From positions 22,016,365 to 22,080,364 of the forward strand of contig OY970834.1 of assembly GCA_963853835.1 (NCBI GenBank): 64,000 bases of DNA, read 5' to 3'. A model generated the notes under the pieces. The model ran no database searches. It saw only the letters and a list, made by a program, of their open reading frames with translations, and was not told the origin of the DNA. Origin of the DNA: Calendula officinalis (taxonomy: Eukaryota; Streptophyta; Magnoliopsida; Asterales; Asteraceae). Within the stretch, counting starts at the first letter, position 1. Every line of letters begins with the position of its first letter. Shown here in pieces: positions 62,191-64,000 of this stretch. The position numbers and the translations under genes were made by a program.

Positions 62191-64000
62191 ATGGAGACCA
62201 GATCGAGTGCTACACGTTTAGATGAGTTGGAGGTATCACTCAATCAGCTGCGAGACACTGTTCAATTGAACATTGATTCTACTCAAGCTCAGGGTGAGCG
62301 AACTGGGCAGATGATGAAACGGTTTGAGGAGCTGCTACAGAACCTACCGACGTCCTCAAGGCCGCCGCCGTTTACTACGTCGCCGCCGTTCAATGGTTCT
62401 CCTGGTGGAGGTTGGGCGCACGAGAGCCACAATAATGATGGATCTCGTTTTTTTGCGATCAAAGGGAGGAGACTGGAATTACCTCTGTTTGATGGCACAG
62501 ATCCAGATAGCTGGATTCTGAGAGCAGAACGCTATTTTGCGTTGAATCGGTTGTCGATCGAAGAGCAATTAGAGGTAGCTGTGATTGCGTTCGAGGGCGA
62601 TGCTCTGCGCCGGTATCACTGGGAACATAAACGAGTTCCTATTACGAGTTGGTATGCTATGAAGAATATGTTATTGCACCGTTTTCGATCATCGGAAAAT
62701 GGAACTCCATGCCAGCAATTTATCGCTCTGAAGCAGCAAGGGACCGTTAACGATTACGTTAAGCAATACATCACTCTAGCCGCTCCGTTGGAAGGTATTT
62801 CTGAAGAAGTTTTTCTTAGTCAATACATTAATGGTCTGGAACCGCTGATTCGATCGGAGGTTCGTCTGTTAAATCCATTGAATCTGAATGCGGCTATGGA
62901 GATTTCTATGAAGGTGGAGGAACGAAATTCAGTGATTAATAAGGTCAAATCATTATCGGCTACACTTTATCGGAAGTATAGCTCGACCGGATTTTCGAGT
63001 TCTGATACTAAGATCTCCAAACCTGAGGTGTCGAAGACGATTACTGAGAAGGATAAGGGAGCTGGTGCTTTTAGACGCCTTTCAGACAAGGAATTGCAGC
63101 TTAAGCGTGCCCTAGGTTTATGCTTCAAGTGCGATGAGAAGTTTACTCCAGGTCACGTATGTTCGAAGAAGGAATTATGCGTCCTTGTTTGTCAAGAGGT
63201 GGGGGAATTGATTGATCAATCTGAGGAAGATCGATTGTTGAATGTTCCACCGGAAGTAATGGCGAACACGGTGGAGATTGGTCCTACGGTAGCAGCGGCG
63301 TTAAATTCCATTGTAGGAATTTCTAATCCGAAGACAATGAAATTAGAAGCGCGGATTAAGGATCAGAGAGTGGTTGTGTTGATTGATAGTGGAGCCACCC
63401 ACAATTTTATCTCTAAATTGGTTGTGGCTAATTTGAAAATACCATTGGTGAAGACGTTAGACTATAACATCACCATGGGTACTGATGTGACAGTCACAAG
63501 TTCAGGAGTTTGCAGAGGTGTTAATCTGGCATTACAAGGGATAGAAGTGATAGATGAATTTTTACCATTGGAGTTGGGAAACTCTGATGTCATACTTGGA
63601 ATACAATGGCTTGAAACATTGGGGGAGACGAGGGTTAACTGGAAAACTCAGCTCATGAAGTTTCAGTGTGGGAACGAGACTATTACGCTAAGGGGTGATC
63701 CTTCATTGGGCCGGTCTATGGTGTCACTTAAGTCCATGGGCCGAATAATCCAACAGGAAGGTCATGGAGTGGTTGTTGAATTTGGGCTAATGCAAGCCAC
63801 TAATATCCAAAGTGAATTGGGCTCAGACGAGTTGAAGCTACTGAATGATTTTCATGCAGTGTTTGAAATGCCTGGTGGGCTTCCTCCGGCTCGTGGGCAT
63901 GAGCATGCTATAGTTTTGAAGGACGGGTGTGGCCCGATTAATGTTAGGCCATATCGATATGCTCATTATCAAAAGGATAAGATCGAGAAGTTGATTCGAG
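62191..64000 (+). CDS. Ty3/gypsy gag-protease-RT polyprotein, partial at the window end
   Basis: The frame is open from ATG 62191 to the last base, 603 codons, so it is cut only by the window. Order: gag with a short coiled-coil start (METRSSATRLDELEVSLNQL), gag core (LPLFDGTDPDSWILRAERYF, FEGDALRRYHWE, YINGLEPLIRSEVR), zinc knuckle CFKCDEKFTPGHVC at about residues 311-324, aspartic protease DSGATHNFIS at about 402 with GIQWLETLG later, and the start of reverse transcriptase (GLPPARGHEHAIVLKDG, NVRPYRYAHYQKDKIEKL). The linker suggests a chromovirus of the Reina-like group; this is a judgement from memory. No stop or frameshift in the visible part suggests a fairly young insertion. The ATG lies eight bases after the second primer-binding site. 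Confidence 0.9.
   Translation, partial: METRSSATRLDELEVSLNQLRDTVQLNIDSTQAQGERTGQMMKRFEELLQNLPTSSRPPPFTTSPPFNGSPGGGWAHESHNNDGSRFFAIKGRRLELPLFDGTDPDSWILRAERYFALNRLSIEEQLEVAVIAFEGDALRRYHWEHKRVPITSWYAMKNMLLHRFRSSENGTPCQQFIALKQQGTVNDYVKQYITLAAPLEGISEEVFLSQYINGLEPLIRSEVRLLNPLNLNAAMEISMKVEERNSVINKVKSLSATLYRKYSSTGFSSSDTKISKPEVSKTITEKDKGAGAFRRLSDKELQLKRALGLCFKCDEKFTPGHVCSKKELCVLVCQEVGELIDQSEEDRLLNVPPEVMANTVEIGPTVAAALNSIVGISNPKTMKLEARIKDQRVVVLIDSGATHNFISKLVVANLKIPLVKTLDYNITMGTDVTVTSSGVCRGVNLALQGIEVIDEFLPLELGNSDVILGIQWLETLGETRVNWKTQLMKFQCGNETITLRGDPSLGRSMVSLKSMGRIIQQEGHGVVVEFGLMQATNIQSELGSDELKLLNDFHAVFEMPGGLPPARGHEHAIVLKDGCGPINVRPYRYAHYQKDKIEKLIR

Overview
The window looks like a plant nuclear genome and most probably an Asteraceae. 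It contains GT-AG introns of plant type, AT-rich DNA, Stowaway- and hAT-type MITEs, Helitrons, a CACTA (En/Spm) transposon, LTR retrotransposons and fragments of plant genes. The Asteraceae assignment rests on the degenerate retrotransposon ORF at 384-3911, whose layout I recall from Tanacetum-type LTR elements; it is an inference. I see no complete host gene. Nearly all of the 64 kb can be read as transposable elements, many nested, plus broken pieces of host genes.

Layout. 1-5464: 3' half of an LTR retrotransposon with a broken second ORF, rearranged around a hAT-like insert. 5459-5893: fragment of a vacuolar H+-ATPase subunit d gene, followed by a second scrap of the same LTR. 6.1-11.2 kb: MITEs and anonymous AT-rich DNA. 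11.26-13.74 kb: a long inverted repeat carrying two head-to-head copies of a small gene and minisatellite arms. 13.9-14.9 kb: a solo LTR. 16,845-31,502: a complete CACTA element with a perfect 17-bp TIR and 3-bp TSD, encoding an apparently intact TNP2/TnpD-type transposase (minus strand, 4 exons, about 1130 aa) and an apparently intact TnpA-like protein (plus strand, 10 exons, about 590 aa), divergently transcribed. 31.7-35.4 kb: kinesin-like and glycosylase-like exon scraps, a hAT MITE with 8-bp TSD, and unannotated DNA. 35,517-42,082: a Helitron with a dead PIF1-type helicase and nested MITEs.

42.1-59 kb is an unusual cluster. (TA)n microsatellites alternate with Helitrons and with several families of terminal-inverted-repeat elements. 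The TIR families differ in sequence but their termini share one pattern: three AGAAC (or AGGAC) pentamers at fixed spacing. One Helitron here (43,146-46,329) carries exons of a lysyl-tRNA synthetase gene. One TIR element contains a roughly 630-bp tandem repeat in which a 19-codon reading frame is preserved in four copies.

60.3-61.4 kb: a TVP38/TMEM64 (VTT, SNARE-associated Golgi protein) pseudogene. 61.5-64 kb: the 5' part of a Ty3/gypsy element with an open gag-protease-RT frame running off the window and two LTR-PBS junctions in tandem.

The only genes that look functional are those of mobile elements: the two CACTA genes, which together would supply transposase (TNP2 type) and a TnpA-like protein for the TIR and subterminal repeats, and the gypsy polyprotein. 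All coordinates and splice sites come from reading the sequence by eye; no alignment or search was run.
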